A stretch of DNA of 64,000 bases from Pseudomonas sp. (lineage in GTDB: Bacteria > Pseudomonadota > Gammaproteobacteria > Pseudomonadales > Pseudomonadaceae), in NCBI RefSeq assembly GCF_002796985.1, contig NZ_PEKX01000020.1, positions 1 to 64,000 on the forward strand. Reading direction: 5' to 3'. Numbering within the stretch: the stretch's first letter is position 1; every line of letters starts with the position of its first letter. Shown here one piece after another: positions 56,186-64,000 of this stretch. The position numbers and the translations under genes were made by a program. The notes under the pieces were generated by a model. The model was given only the letters and a program-made list of their open reading frames with translations. It searched no databases and was not told where the DNA came from.

Positions 56186-57094
56186 ATGCTCAGCCAATTG
56201 CGCGACCTCGACCTGCAGCTGCTGCGGCTGTTCGTCACCGTTGTGGAGTGCGGCGGCTTCAGCGCCGCGCAGGGCGAGCTGGGCCTGAGCCAGCCGAGCA
56301 TCAGCATCCAGATGGCCAAGCTGGAGACGCGCCTGGGCTATCGCCTGTGCGAGCGCGGCAAGGGCGGCTTCCGCCTGACGCCCAAGGGCGAGCACCTGCT
56401 GCAATCAACCCGGCGGCTGTTCGTTGCCATCGAGGGCTTCCGTGACGAGGCACGCGGCGTGGCCGACAAGCTGCTGGGCGAGGTACGCATCGGGCTTTCC
56501 GAGGGGCTGGATGTGGAAGTGCTCGCGCAGCTGTCCGGAGCGATCCGGCGCTTCCGCCAGCGCAACGAGGCAGTCAGCCTGGAATTGATCACCGCCGCGC
56601 CCGCCGAGCTGGAACGCCTGCTGCTGCAGGATCGCCTGCACCTGGCGGTCGGTTACTTCGCCGGCACCCAGGCAGCGCTCGAGCATGTCGAGCTGTTCAG
56701 CGAACCCCAGGGTCTGTACTGCGGCATCGGGCATCCCGCCTTCAGCGAAAAGCAGCCGAGCCGCGACTCCCTGGCCGATGCCGACCAGGTGCTGCACCCC
56801 TACCGCTTCATCGCCGCCGACGAGCCGCTGCAAACCAGCCGCAGCAGCGCTCGCTGCGAGCAGGTGGACGGCAGCCTGGCGTTCATCCTCTCCGGCGCGC
56901 ACATCGGCTACCTGCCCAGACACGTCGCCCAGCCGTGGGTCGAGCGCGGCCAGTTGCGTGAACTGCTGCCCGACGAGTTGGGCTTCGACGTGGCCTTCAG
57001 CCTGACCCGCCACCGTGGCCGCCACCCCGGCGACGCCGAGCAGGCCTTCGTCAGCGATCTGCTGGCAGCTTTTGGTCAGCACGCGGCCGATTGA
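56186..57094 (+). CDS. LysR-family transcriptional regulator
   Basis: A 302-residue LysR protein. The winged helix-turn-helix is in the first 65 residues (LRLFVTVVECGGFSAAQGELGLSQPSISIQMAKLE as landmark region, with the recognition helix SQPSISIQM), followed by a type 2 periplasmic-binding-like effector domain. The start is the ATG at 56186, with TTGGAGA upstream at 56174-56180. It is divergent from the PotF-like gene and is its likely regulator. The effector is unknown; a polyamine or guanidino compound is inferred. Confidence 0.85.
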   Translation: MLSQLRDLDLQLLRLFVTVVECGGFSAAQGELGLSQPSISIQMAKLETRLGYRLCERGKGGFRLTPKGEHLLQSTRRLFVAIEGFRDEARGVADKLLGEVRIGLSEGLDVEVLAQLSGAIRRFRQRNEAVSLELITAAPAELERLLLQDRLHLAVGYFAGTQAALEHVELFSEPQGLYCGIGHPAFSEKQPSRDSLADADQVLHPYRFIAADEPLQTSRSSARCEQVDGSLAFILSGAHIGYLPRHVAQPWVERGQLRELLPDELGFDVAFSLTRHRGRHPGDAEQAFVSDLLAAFGQHAAD

Positions 57095-57249
57095 CGCGGC
57101 GGCGCCACGGGAACCGAGACTTGTAGGCGCAGTCCCACAGCCGCGATCACTTCTTGTGACAGCTCATCCGGCAACGCCTCGGGCCGCACCGGAAGCTTTC
57201 CGCTATCATGCCCGCCACCCATATGCCCGCCCATTACGTAGTCCGCGAG

Positions 57250-59106
57250 ATGTCCATGCGCCGCCTGCTCACCCTGCTCCTGCTCCTGGTCGCCCTGCCC
57301 GCTTCCGCCGGCCTGTTCGACAAACCCGCCGAGAAGGGCAGCCTCACTGTCGCCCAGCCGGCCAAGGGCAACTTCCTGCCGGTGGCCGAGGCCTTCCGCG
57401 TCAGTGTCGAGGACAGCGACAGCCAACAGGTGAAGCTGCGCTTCATCAATGCCGACGGCTACTACCTCTACCAGCACCGCTTCAGCTTCAAGGTCGAACC
57501 CGCCGACAGTGGCGTGAGCGTCGGCGAAGTGAAGCTGCCGCCGGGCAAACAGCACCACGACGACTACTTCGGCGACACGGTGGTCTATTACGCCATCACC
57601 GACATCGACGTGCCGCTGGTGAACCCGCAGCACAAGCCCTTCACCCTGGTCGTCAGCTACCAGGGCTGCGCCGACAAGGGCCTGTGCTACGCGCCGGAAA
57701 CCACCCGCCTGCAGATCGCCGACGGCCAGGCCGCCAGCGTCGTCAGCGGCCCTGCACCGTCCGTCGCCAAGGCCGCCGTCGGCTCGAGCAATCCGCTGGC
57801 CAGCCTGCTGGGCGACCACGAGCCGGGCAAGATCAAGAAACTCGGCCGCGCGCTGGTGATCTTCTTCCTGCTGGGCCTGGCGCTGACCTTCACCCCCTGC
57901 GTGCTGCCGATGCTGCCGATCCTCTCCGGAGTGGTGCTGCGCGGCCGCCCGGGCGGCATGCGCGGCCTGGCGCTGTCGCTGGCCTACGTGCTGCCGATGG
58001 CGGCCTGCTACGCGGTGCTCGGCACCCTGATGGGCCTGTTCGGCGCCAAGCTCAACCTGCAGGCGATGCTGCAATCTCCCTGGGTGCTGATCCCCTTCGC
58101 AGCCTTCTTCGTGGTCTTCGCCATCGCCATGTTCGGCGCGTTCGAGTTGCGCCTGCCGGGCTTCGTCCGCGAGCGCCTGGACAACCTGGCCAACAACACC
58201 CGCGGCGGCTCCATTGCCGGCGCGGCCACCCTGGGCGTGCTCTCCAGCCTGCTGGTGTCGCCCTGCGTCACCGCCCCGCTGGCCGGCCTGCTGCTCTACA
58301 TCAGCAGCACCGGCGATGCGGCGGGTGGCGGCATGCTGCTGTTCTCCCTGGGCCTGGGCATGGGCACGCCGCTGGTGATCTTCGCCGTCGGTGGCGGCGC
58401 GCTGCTGCCCAAGAGCGGCGCCTGGATGAACGGCGTGCGCAATGTCTTCGGCGTGATGCTGCTGGCCGTAGCCATCTGGATGCTCGAACGCCTGGTCGCA
58501 GGCCCCGTGGCGCTGACCCTCTGGGGCACCCTGGCGGGCGGCGTCGCCCTGGCCATCGGCACCCTTGAACTGGGGCCGAAGAAGCCGCTGCAACGCCTCG
58601 GCCAACTGCTTGGCCTGATGCTGCTGGTCTACGCGGTGGCCGCCTGGACCGGCGCCCTGCGCGGCGAATCCGACCCGCTGCACCCGCTGGGCCGCAGCGG
58701 CGTCAGCGTCCATGCCGGCCCGCCCAGCTCCACTCCCGGCGACTGGCAGAACATCACGACCCCGGCGCAGCTCAATGCCGCGCTGGCCAGCGCCCAGGCC
58801 GCCGGTCGCCCGGTGCTGCTGGACTGGTACGCCGACTGGTGCATCAGCTGCAAGATCATCGAGCGCCAGGTGCTGCCGGCGCCGGAAGTCCAGTCGCAGC
58901 TGCCGGGCTTCGTCCTGTTGCGCTTCGACATGACCGCCAGCACCGAAGAACAGCGCGCCCTGCTCGACCGCTACAACCTGTTCGGCCCGCCCGCGTTGCT
59001 GTTCTTCTCGGCAAAAGGCGACGAATGGAGCGACCTGCGCATCATCGGCGAAACCGACGCCGCCACCCTCGCCGACCACCTGAAACAGGCGGGAACGCGC
59101 TCCTGA
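57250..59106 (+). CDS. dsbD: thiol:disulfide interchange protein DsbD
   Basis: A 618-residue membrane reductant transporter. A signal peptide (about 1-20) precedes the N-terminal immunoglobulin-like domain with cysteines in GCADKGLCYAPE; eight helices carry the core cysteines in FTPCVLPMLPIL and VSPCVTAPLAG; the C-terminal thioredoxin domain has CISC in DWYADWCISCK. It passes electrons from cytoplasmic thioredoxin to periplasmic disulfide isomerase and cytochrome c maturation. The start at 57250 (MSMRRLL) is chosen over the upstream 57208 because it begins at the signal peptide. It occupies the PA4845 (dipZ) position. Confidence 0.93.
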   Translation: MSMRRLLTLLLLLVALPASAGLFDKPAEKGSLTVAQPAKGNFLPVAEAFRVSVEDSDSQQVKLRFINADGYYLYQHRFSFKVEPADSGVSVGEVKLPPGKQHHDDYFGDTVVYYAITDIDVPLVNPQHKPFTLVVSYQGCADKGLCYAPETTRLQIADGQAASVVSGPAPSVAKAAVGSSNPLASLLGDHEPGKIKKLGRALVIFFLLGLALTFTPCVLPMLPILSGVVLRGRPGGMRGLALSLAYVLPMAACYAVLGTLMGLFGAKLNLQAMLQSPWVLIPFAAFFVVFAIAMFGAFELRLPGFVRERLDNLANNTRGGSIAGAATLGVLSSLLVSPCVTAPLAGLLLYISSTGDAAGGGMLLFSLGLGMGTPLVIFAVGGGALLPKSGAWMNGVRNVFGVMLLAVAIWMLERLVAGPVALTLWGTLAGGVALAIGTLELGPKKPLQRLGQLLGLMLLVYAVAAWTGALRGESDPLHPLGRSGVSVHAGPPSSTPGDWQNITTPAQLNAALASAQAAGRPVLLDWYADWCISCKIIERQVLPAPEVQSQLPGFVLLRFDMTASTEEQRALLDRYNLFGPPALLFFSAKGDEWSDLRIIGETDAATLADHLKQAGTRS

Positions 59107-59123
59107 TCACAGTTTGACTGCAA

Positions 59124-59173
59124 CGGTTTTGCCGTAATCGGCTGGCAACATGCTGACATCTACGGCAAAACCG
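59124..59173. promoter_or_regulatory. large inverted repeat between dsbD and aroQ
   Basis: CGGTTTTGCCGTA (59124-59136) and TACGGCAAAACCG (59161-59173) are perfect 13-base arms around a 24-base spacer. It could form a strong hairpin or bind a dimeric regulator. A TTGACT at 59114-59119 with TAATCG 15 bases later is a weak promoter that would overlap the left arm. Confidence 0.5.
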
Positions 59174-59255
59174 GCATGACTGGACAGTCACGCCGGCTTT
59201 CCGGCATAGTCCCGCCCACTCTTTTTCCGCCAAGAACAAGGACTACCGCATCCAG

Positions 59256-59699
59256 ATGGCGACCTTACTGGTACTGCACGGGCCCAACCTCAACCTGCTG
59301 GGCACCCGCGAGCCCGACAAGTACGGCTCCGTCACCCTTGAGCAGATCAACCAGGACCTGGAGCGCCGCGCCCGTGAGGCCGGCCACCACCTGATGCACC
59401 TGCAGAGCAACGCCGAGTACGAACTGATCGACCGGATCCACGCCGCACGCAGCGAAGGCGTGGATTTCATCCTGATCAATCCGGCCGCTTTCACGCATAC
59501 AAGTGTCGCGCTACGTGACGCATTGCTCGCAGTGAGCATCCCATTCATCGAAGTGCACCTCTCCAACGTGCACAAACGTGAACCTTTCCGGCATCACTCC
59601 TACTTCTCCGACGTGGCGGTAGGGGTGATCTGCGGTCTGGGAGCCACAGGCTATCGCCTGGCCCTGGAATCCGCCCTTGAACAACTTGAACGCCCGTGA
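59256..59699 (+). CDS. aroQ: 3-dehydroquinate dehydratase, type II
   Basis: A 147-residue enzyme of the shikimate pathway that dehydrates 3-dehydroquinate. The N-terminal LVLHGPNLNLLGTREPDKYG loop and catalytic residues (Tyr in this loop, His in IEVHLSNVHKRE, and the INPAAFTHTSVAL stretch) are conserved. It stands directly upstream of accB (24-base gap), as PA4846 does. Confidence 0.97.
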   Translation: MATLLVLHGPNLNLLGTREPDKYGSVTLEQINQDLERRAREAGHHLMHLQSNAEYELIDRIHAARSEGVDFILINPAAFTHTSVALRDALLAVSIPFIEVHLSNVHKREPFRHHSYFSDVAVGVICGLGATGYRLALESALEQLERP

Positions 59700-59723
59700 C
59701 CTCACCTGGGAGAGCGAACACTG

Positions 59724-60185
59724 ATGGACATCCGTAAAGTCAAGAAACTGATCGAGCTGCTCGAAGAATCCGGTATCGACGAGCTGGAGATCAAAGAGGG
59801 CGAAGAGTCCGTACGCATCAGCCGTCACAGCAAGACTCCGGCCCAGCCGATCTACGCCGCTGCCCCTGCCTACGCTCCGGCGCCGGCCGCCGCTCCGGTT
59901 GCCGCTGCCGCCGCTCCTGCCGCCGAAGCCGCCCCGGCTGCCCAGAACCTTGCCGGCGCCGTGCGCTCGCCGATGGTTGGCACCTTCTACCGCGCTGCCT
60001 CGCCGACCTCCGCCAACTTCGTCGAAGTCGGCCAGAGCGTGAAGAAAGGCGACATCCTGTGCATCGTCGAAGCCATGAAGATGATGAACCACATCGAGGC
60101 CGAGACCAGTGGCGTGATCGGTCAGATCCTTGTGGAGAACGGCCAGCCGGTCGAGTTCGACCAGCCCCTGTTCACCATCGTTTAA
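59724..60185 (+). CDS. accB: biotin carboxyl carrier protein of acetyl-CoA carboxylase
   Basis: A 153-residue carrier. The N-terminal segment (DIRKVKKLIELLEESGIDELEI) is followed by a flexible alanine- and proline-rich linker (about residues 38-75), then the biotinyl domain with the modified lysine Lys119 in EAMKMMNH. AGAGCGA precedes the start at normal spacing. It is the first gene of the accBC operon; accC follows 17 bases later. Confidence 0.97.
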   Translation: MDIRKVKKLIELLEESGIDELEIKEGEESVRISRHSKTPAQPIYAAAPAYAPAPAAAPVAAAAAPAAEAAPAAQNLAGAVRSPMVGTFYRAASPTSANFVEVGQSVKKGDILCIVEAMKMMNHIEAETSGVIGQILVENGQPVEFDQPLFTIV

Positions 60186-60202
60186 AGCGCGGGGAACCTG
60201 CG

Positions 60203-61552
60203 ATGTTGGAAAAAGTACTGATCGCCAACCGCGGCGAAATCGCGCTGCGCATCCTGCGCGCGTGCAAGGAGCTGGGCATCAAGACGGTGGCCGTGCACTC
60301 GACCGCCGACCGTGAGCTGATGCACCTGTCGCTGGCCGACGAAGCGGTCTGCATCGGTCCGGCCCCGGCTGCGCAGTCCTACCTGCACATCCCGGCGATC
60401 ATCGCCGCGGCCGAGGTCACCGGCGCCGTGGGTATCCACCCCGGCTACGGCTTCCTCGCCGAGAACGCCGACTTCGCCGAGCAGGTCGAACGCTCGGGCT
60501 TCACCTTCATCGGCCCGAGTGCCGACGTCATCCGCCTGATGGGTGACAAGGTGTCCGCCAAGGACGCCATGAAGAAGTCCGGCGTACCGACCGTACCGGG
60601 CTCCGACGGCCCGCTGCCCGAGGACGAGGAAACCGCACTGGCGATCGCTCGCGAAGTGGGTTACCCGGTGATCATCAAGGCCGCCGGTGGCGGTGGTGGT
60701 CGCGGCATGCGCGTGGTGCACAAAGAGGAAGACCTGATCAAGTCCGCCAAGCTGACCCGCACCGAAGCGGGCGCGGCCTTCGGCAACTCGATGGTCTACC
60801 TGGAGAAGTTCCTGACCAACCCGCGTCACGTGGAAGTTCAGATCCTCTCCGACGGCCAGGGCAACGCCATCCACCTGGGCGACCGCGACTGCTCCCTGCA
60901 GCGTCGTCACCAGAAGGTGCTGGAAGAAGCTCCAGCCCCGGGCATCGACGAGAAGGCCCGCGCCGAAGTGCTGGCCCGCTGTGTCCAGGCCTGTGTGGAA
61001 ATCGGCTACCGTGGCGCCGGCACCTTCGAGTTCCTCTACGAGAACGGCCGCTTCTACTTCATCGAGATGAACACCCGCGTGCAGGTGGAGCATCCGGTGT
61101 CGGAGATGGTCACCGGCATCGATATCGTCAAGGAGATGCTCAGCATCGCCTCGGGCAACAAGCTGTCGATCAAGCAGGAAGACGTGGTCATCCGTGGCCA
61201 TGCGCTGGAATGCCGGATCAACGCCGAAGACCCGAAGACCTTCATGCCCAGCCCTGGCCGGGTGAAGCACTTCCACGCACCGGGCGGCAACGGCGTGCGT
61301 GTGGATTCGCACCTGTACAGCGGCTACGCCGTACCGCCGAACTACGACTCGCTGATCGGCAAGGTCATCACCTACGGCAAGGACCGCGATGAAGCCATGG
61401 CGCGCATGCGCAACGCGCTGGACGAGCTGATCGTCGATGGCATCAAGACCAACACCGAGCTGCACAAGACGCTGGTTCGCGACACGGAGTTCTGCAAAGG
61501 TGGCGTGAACATCCACTACCTGGAGAAGAAGCTGGGCATGGACAAGCACTAA
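60203..61552 (+). CDS. accC: biotin carboxylase subunit of acetyl-CoA carboxylase
   Basis: A 449-residue ATP-grasp enzyme that carboxylates biotin on AccB. The N-terminal ANRGEIALRILRACKELGIK, the glycine-rich ATP loop KAAGGGGGRGMRVV, and FIEMNTRVQVEHPVSEMVTG are all present. It follows accB in the usual arrangement. The start at 60203 (MLEKVLIANRG) has GGGGAA upstream. The operon ends near 61590-61610 where a GC-rich hairpin lies. Confidence 0.98.
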   Translation: MLEKVLIANRGEIALRILRACKELGIKTVAVHSTADRELMHLSLADEAVCIGPAPAAQSYLHIPAIIAAAEVTGAVGIHPGYGFLAENADFAEQVERSGFTFIGPSADVIRLMGDKVSAKDAMKKSGVPTVPGSDGPLPEDEETALAIAREVGYPVIIKAAGGGGGRGMRVVHKEEDLIKSAKLTRTEAGAAFGNSMVYLEKFLTNPRHVEVQILSDGQGNAIHLGDRDCSLQRRHQKVLEEAPAPGIDEKARAEVLARCVQACVEIGYRGAGTFEFLYENGRFYFIEMNTRVQVEHPVSEMVTGIDIVKEMLSIASGNKLSIKQEDVVIRGHALECRINAEDPKTFMPSPGRVKHFHAPGGNGVRVDSHLYSGYAVPPNYDSLIGKVITYGKDRDEAMARMRNALDELIVDGIKTNTELHKTLVRDTEFCKGGVNIHYLEKKLGMDKH

Positions 61553-61586
61553 GCGCTTGTTGAAAACCTGCTCCGCCTCGCTCCAT

Positions 61587-61610
61587 CACAAGGGCTGCCT
61601 CCGGGCGGCC
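61587..61610 (+). terminator. possible terminator hairpin after accC
   Basis: AAGGGCTGCC pairs with GGGCGGCCCTT (one G-U pair) around TCCG, but no T-run follows. A second, perfect 10-base hairpin GCGGGCCGCC/GGCGGCCCGC (61679-61700, two-base loop) stands closer to prmA. Confidence 0.4.
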
Positions 61611-61743
61611 CTTGTGCTTTGCGGCCCCTGCACGCTGGCATGGCAAGGTGCCGTGCAGTAAGCTTGCCGCCTTTATCTGCGGGCCGCCCAGGCGGCCCGC
61701 TGTCTATTCCAGTAGCATCCCAGCACGATCGAGGTACCGCCCC

Positions 61744-62622
61744 ATGCCCTGGCTCCAAGTCCGACTCGCCATCACCCCGGATCAGGCGGAAACCTATGAA
61801 GATGCGCTGCTGGAAGTCGGCGCCGTTTCCGTGACCTTCATGGACGCCGAAGACCAGCCGATCTTCGAGCCGGACCTGGGCACCACCCCACTGTGGAGCC
61901 ACACCCACCTGCTCGCGCTGTTCGAGGCCGATACCGACGAGACGGCGCTGATTGCCCACCTGTCCCTGCTCACTGGCGGCGAGCTGCCGGAGCACCAGAT
62001 CGAGCGCATCGAGGACCAGGACTGGGAACGCAGCTGGATGGACAACTTCAAGCCGATGCGTTTCGGCCGCCGCCTGTGGATCGTCCCGAGCTGGCACGAC
62101 GCCCCGGAACCGGAAGCGGTGAACCTGCTGCTCGATCCGGGCCTGGCCTTCGGCACCGGCACCCACCCGACCACCGCACTGTGCCTGGAATGGCTCGACG
62201 GCCAGGAACTGACCGGCCAGCAGGTGCTGGATTTCGGCTGCGGCTCGGGCATCCTCGCCATCGCCGCGCTACTGCTGGGCGCCGAGCAGGCAGTCGGCAC
62301 CGACATCGACCCGCAGGCCCTGGAAGCCTCGCGCGACAACGCCTCGCGCAACGGTATCGACCCGGCGAAATTCCCCGTCTACCTGCCCGCTGATCTGCCC
62401 AAGGCGCAGGCGGACGTCCTGGTGGCGAACATTCTGGCCGGTCCGCTGGTCACATTGGCAGAGCAGCTCACCGGGCTGGTGAAATCCGGTGGCCTGCTGG
62501 CCCTTTCGGGCATCCTTGCCGAGCAGGCCGAGGAAGTGCGCGCCGCCTATGCAAACGCCTTCGACCTCGACCCGACCGCCGAACGCGATGGCTGGATCCG
62601 CATCAGCGGCCGCCGCCGCTGA
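61744..62622 (+). CDS. prmA: ribosomal protein L11 methyltransferase
   Basis: A 292-residue SAM-dependent methyltransferase. The N-terminal recognition domain (MPWLQVRLAITPDQAE...) is followed by the Rossmann fold with VLDFGCGSGILAIAALLLGA and the DVLVANILAGPLVTLA catalytic-site strand. DPGLAFGTGTHPTT is the family hallmark. It trimethylates L11. The start at 61744 is the first codon of the fold; the reading frame continues upstream without homology-like content. It corresponds to PA4849. Confidence 0.97.
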   Translation: MPWLQVRLAITPDQAETYEDALLEVGAVSVTFMDAEDQPIFEPDLGTTPLWSHTHLLALFEADTDETALIAHLSLLTGGELPEHQIERIEDQDWERSWMDNFKPMRFGRRLWIVPSWHDAPEPEAVNLLLDPGLAFGTGTHPTTALCLEWLDGQELTGQQVLDFGCGSGILAIAALLLGAEQAVGTDIDPQALEASRDNASRNGIDPAKFPVYLPADLPKAQADVLVANILAGPLVTLAEQLTGLVKSGGLLALSGILAEQAEEVRAAYANAFDLDPTAERDGWIRISGRRR

Positions 62623-62682
62623 GTGCCCGCCGTACGGGGCTTGAGTTAGACTAACCGCCAGATTTTTCCGCCGGACCGCCGC

Positions 62683-64000
62683 ATGAGCGAAAGCTTCATC
62701 ACACAGTGCCCCCATTGCCAGACCCGTTTCCGCGTCAACTCGGCGCAACTGGGCGCGGCCAGCGGTGCTGTGCGCTGCGGGACCTGCCTGAAGGTGTTCA
62801 GCGCGCCGCAGAACATGGTCGGCGAGCCGACCCTGGTTCCGGAACCGGCTGTCGTTGCCACACCGCCTGTCGAAGCGCCCAAGCCGAGCCTTGCGCCGGA
62901 GCCGGCTGCACAGCCTGCCCCCGCGAAAGCCCCGGAGCCGGTCGCAGCGACGCCCATTGCTGCGCCGACCTACAGCACCTTCGCGCCGGAAAAGCCCGCC
63001 GCTCCCAGCGCCCCCGGCACCGCCACCCTTGGCTGGCCGCTGGCGCCGCACGCCGCACGGCACTCCAGCGACGTGGCGGAAACACCGGCCACTACCGAGC
63101 CCAAGGTGGAAGCGAAGCCGGCTGCCGAGTCCATCCCGGCTATCGCGGCCGTCACCACCACCGCCCCGGCGGCAACGGCGCCCAGCGAACCGGCCAAACC
63201 TGCGGCAAAAAAGGACGAGACGCTGTGGATCCACGACGATCTCGACCTGGACAGCCTCAACCTCGACGAGGAACTGGCCAAGCTCGATGAGTTCGAACTG
63301 TCCCAGGAATTCCTCAGCATCGAGCGCGCGCCGCGCCCCAGCGAAGCCCTGCTGGCCCGCCAGGAAGAAAAGCGCGACCCGCACGACGAACGCTGGGCCG
63401 AAGCCCTGCTGGAAGAGGAGCGAAACGGCACCCACCGCGCCTCCCGCCAGGAACCCAATCTCGGCCAACTGCCCACCGACGAGCCAGAACAGTCGCCCGC
63501 CAGCGCACGCCTGGTGGCCGAGCAGGCACCTGAGCCGGAAGAGCCCGAGGAAGAGCCCGAGCACGAACCCCGCTTCGACTCGCCCCCTCTGCGTGTCGAG
63601 TCGGACGAGGACGATCTGCCGGCCTTCAGCGCCCGCCGTGACGACGAGCCTGACGCTAACGATGAGCAGGACGAGGAGCCGCCGCTGGCCGACCCGCGCG
63701 GCGACAGCCGCCGCGCCGATCCGGGCCTGCGCAACGATGGCCTGCATGACCTGAGCGACGAACCGCTGCAGCTGGACTGGCAAAAGCCCAAGCGCCGCTG
63801 GGGCCTGCGCCTGCTCTGGTTGCTGCTGGTACTGCTCGCCCTGGCCGGCCTTGCCGGGCAGTACATCGCCTATCACTTCGATGAACTGGCCCGCCAGGAC
63901 CAGTACCGCCCCTGGTTCGCCCAGGCCTGCCCGGAGCTGGGCTGCACCCTGCCGTCCAAGGTGGATGTGGAGCAGATCCGCAGCAGCAACCTGGTGGTGC
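62683..64000 (+). CDS. MJ0042 zinc-ribbon/DUF3426 protein (partial, runs off the window)
   Basis: The reading frame is open to the window end, at least 439 residues. The N terminus has an MJ0042-type zinc ribbon (CPHCQTRFRVN...RCGTCLKVF, four cysteines in CxxC pairs). A long proline- and alanine-rich linker (about 50-180) and an acidic region (about 180-360) precede a single transmembrane helix (LLWLLLVLLALAGLAGQYIA, about 374-393); the DUF3426 periplasmic domain begins after it (FAQACPELGCTLPSKVDVEQIRSSNLVV in part). It corresponds to PA4851. Function is unknown. The start codon at 62683 is supported by the zinc ribbon beginning at residue 9. Confidence 0.85.
   Translation, partial: MSESFITQCPHCQTRFRVNSAQLGAASGAVRCGTCLKVFSAPQNMVGEPTLVPEPAVVATPPVEAPKPSLAPEPAAQPAPAKAPEPVAATPIAAPTYSTFAPEKPAAPSAPGTATLGWPLAPHAARHSSDVAETPATTEPKVEAKPAAESIPAIAAVTTTAPAATAPSEPAKPAAKKDETLWIHDDLDLDSLNLDEELAKLDEFELSQEFLSIERAPRPSEALLARQEEKRDPHDERWAEALLEEERNGTHRASRQEPNLGQLPTDEPEQSPASARLVAEQAPEPEEPEEEPEHEPRFDSPPLRVESDEDDLPAFSARRDDEPDANDEQDEEPPLADPRGDSRRADPGLRNDGLHDLSDEPLQLDWQKPKRRWGLRLLWLLLVLLALAGLAGQYIAYHFDELARQDQYRPWFAQACPELGCTLPSKVDVEQIRSSNLVV

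Noticed and set aside
57076..59079. 667-codon open frame opposite dsbD
   Set aside because: Glutamine/alanine-rich low-complexity shadow of dsbD; it begins in the LysR tail and has no ribosome site.

Overview
The window is a GC-rich chromosomal segment of a fluorescent/aeruginosa-type Pseudomonas. Gene order supports this. The ethanolamine block at 0-13 kb (eatR, aldehyde dehydrogenase, eat, eutBC, GNAT, binding protein, DedA, MtfA, ppa) follows the P. aeruginosa PA4021-PA4031 order, and the dsbD-aroQ-accBC-prmA block at 57-64 kb follows PA4845-PA4851 (locus numbers are from memory). Dense REP/REPIN-type palindromes between genes are also typical of Pseudomonas. The exact species cannot be fixed from the sequence; the P. 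nitroreducens/citronellolis group is a guess. No rRNA, tRNA, CRISPR or prophage genes are visible.

Layout. 0-9.2 kb: ethanolamine catabolism. EatR is a sigma-54 activator with a visible enhancer palindrome and a -24/-12 promoter in front of the aldehyde dehydrogenase; an AraC-type regulator sits inside the cluster. 9.5-14.2 kb: housekeeping and small genes, with a candidate small RNA between ppa and a START-domain gene. 14.3-36.2 kb: the isoprenoid operon xseB-ispA-dxs is split. About 18.7 kb of hydroxyproline catabolism and a repeat-rich surface-type protein lie between ispA and dxs. 36.2-38.3 kb: cobalamin riboswitch and btuB. 38.6-47.9 kb: small enzymes, including a translationally coupled GNAT/tandem-nitroreductase/TesB/HAD operon, an MFS pump, an HDAC-like hydrolase, a flavoprotein, a GNAT and a VOC protein. 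48-57 kb: a minus-strand guanidino/polyamine-type uptake and catabolism cluster with a divergent LysR. 57.2-64 kb: conserved dsbD, aroQ, accB, accC, prmA and a truncated zinc-ribbon gene.

How the genes work together. The hydroxyproline island encodes uptake (binding protein, two permeases, ATPase) and two entry routes. In the first, trans-4-hydroxy-L-proline is epimerised (lhpA), oxidised (lhpB/F/E), deaminated (DapA-family enzyme) and oxidised to 2-oxoglutarate (semialdehyde dehydrogenase). In the second, cis-3-hydroxy-L-proline is dehydrated by AcnX and reduced to proline by the Ldh2-family reductase. A GntR/FCD regulator at the island's left end probably controls it: the same core TCGTATAC palindrome occurs in front of gntR, the binding-protein gene and the deaminase gene. 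The binding-protein promoter also has a near-consensus sigma-54 -24/-12 element whose predicted start lies in that palindrome. EutBC uses adenosylcobalamin, and btuB with its riboswitch is a plausible B12 supply in the same window.

The items most worth following up are the split isoprenoid operon, the sigma-54/GntR overlap, the Ser/Cys proline-racemase paralogue, the signal-peptide-less Ig-repeat protein behind an AT-rich leader, and the candidate sRNA.
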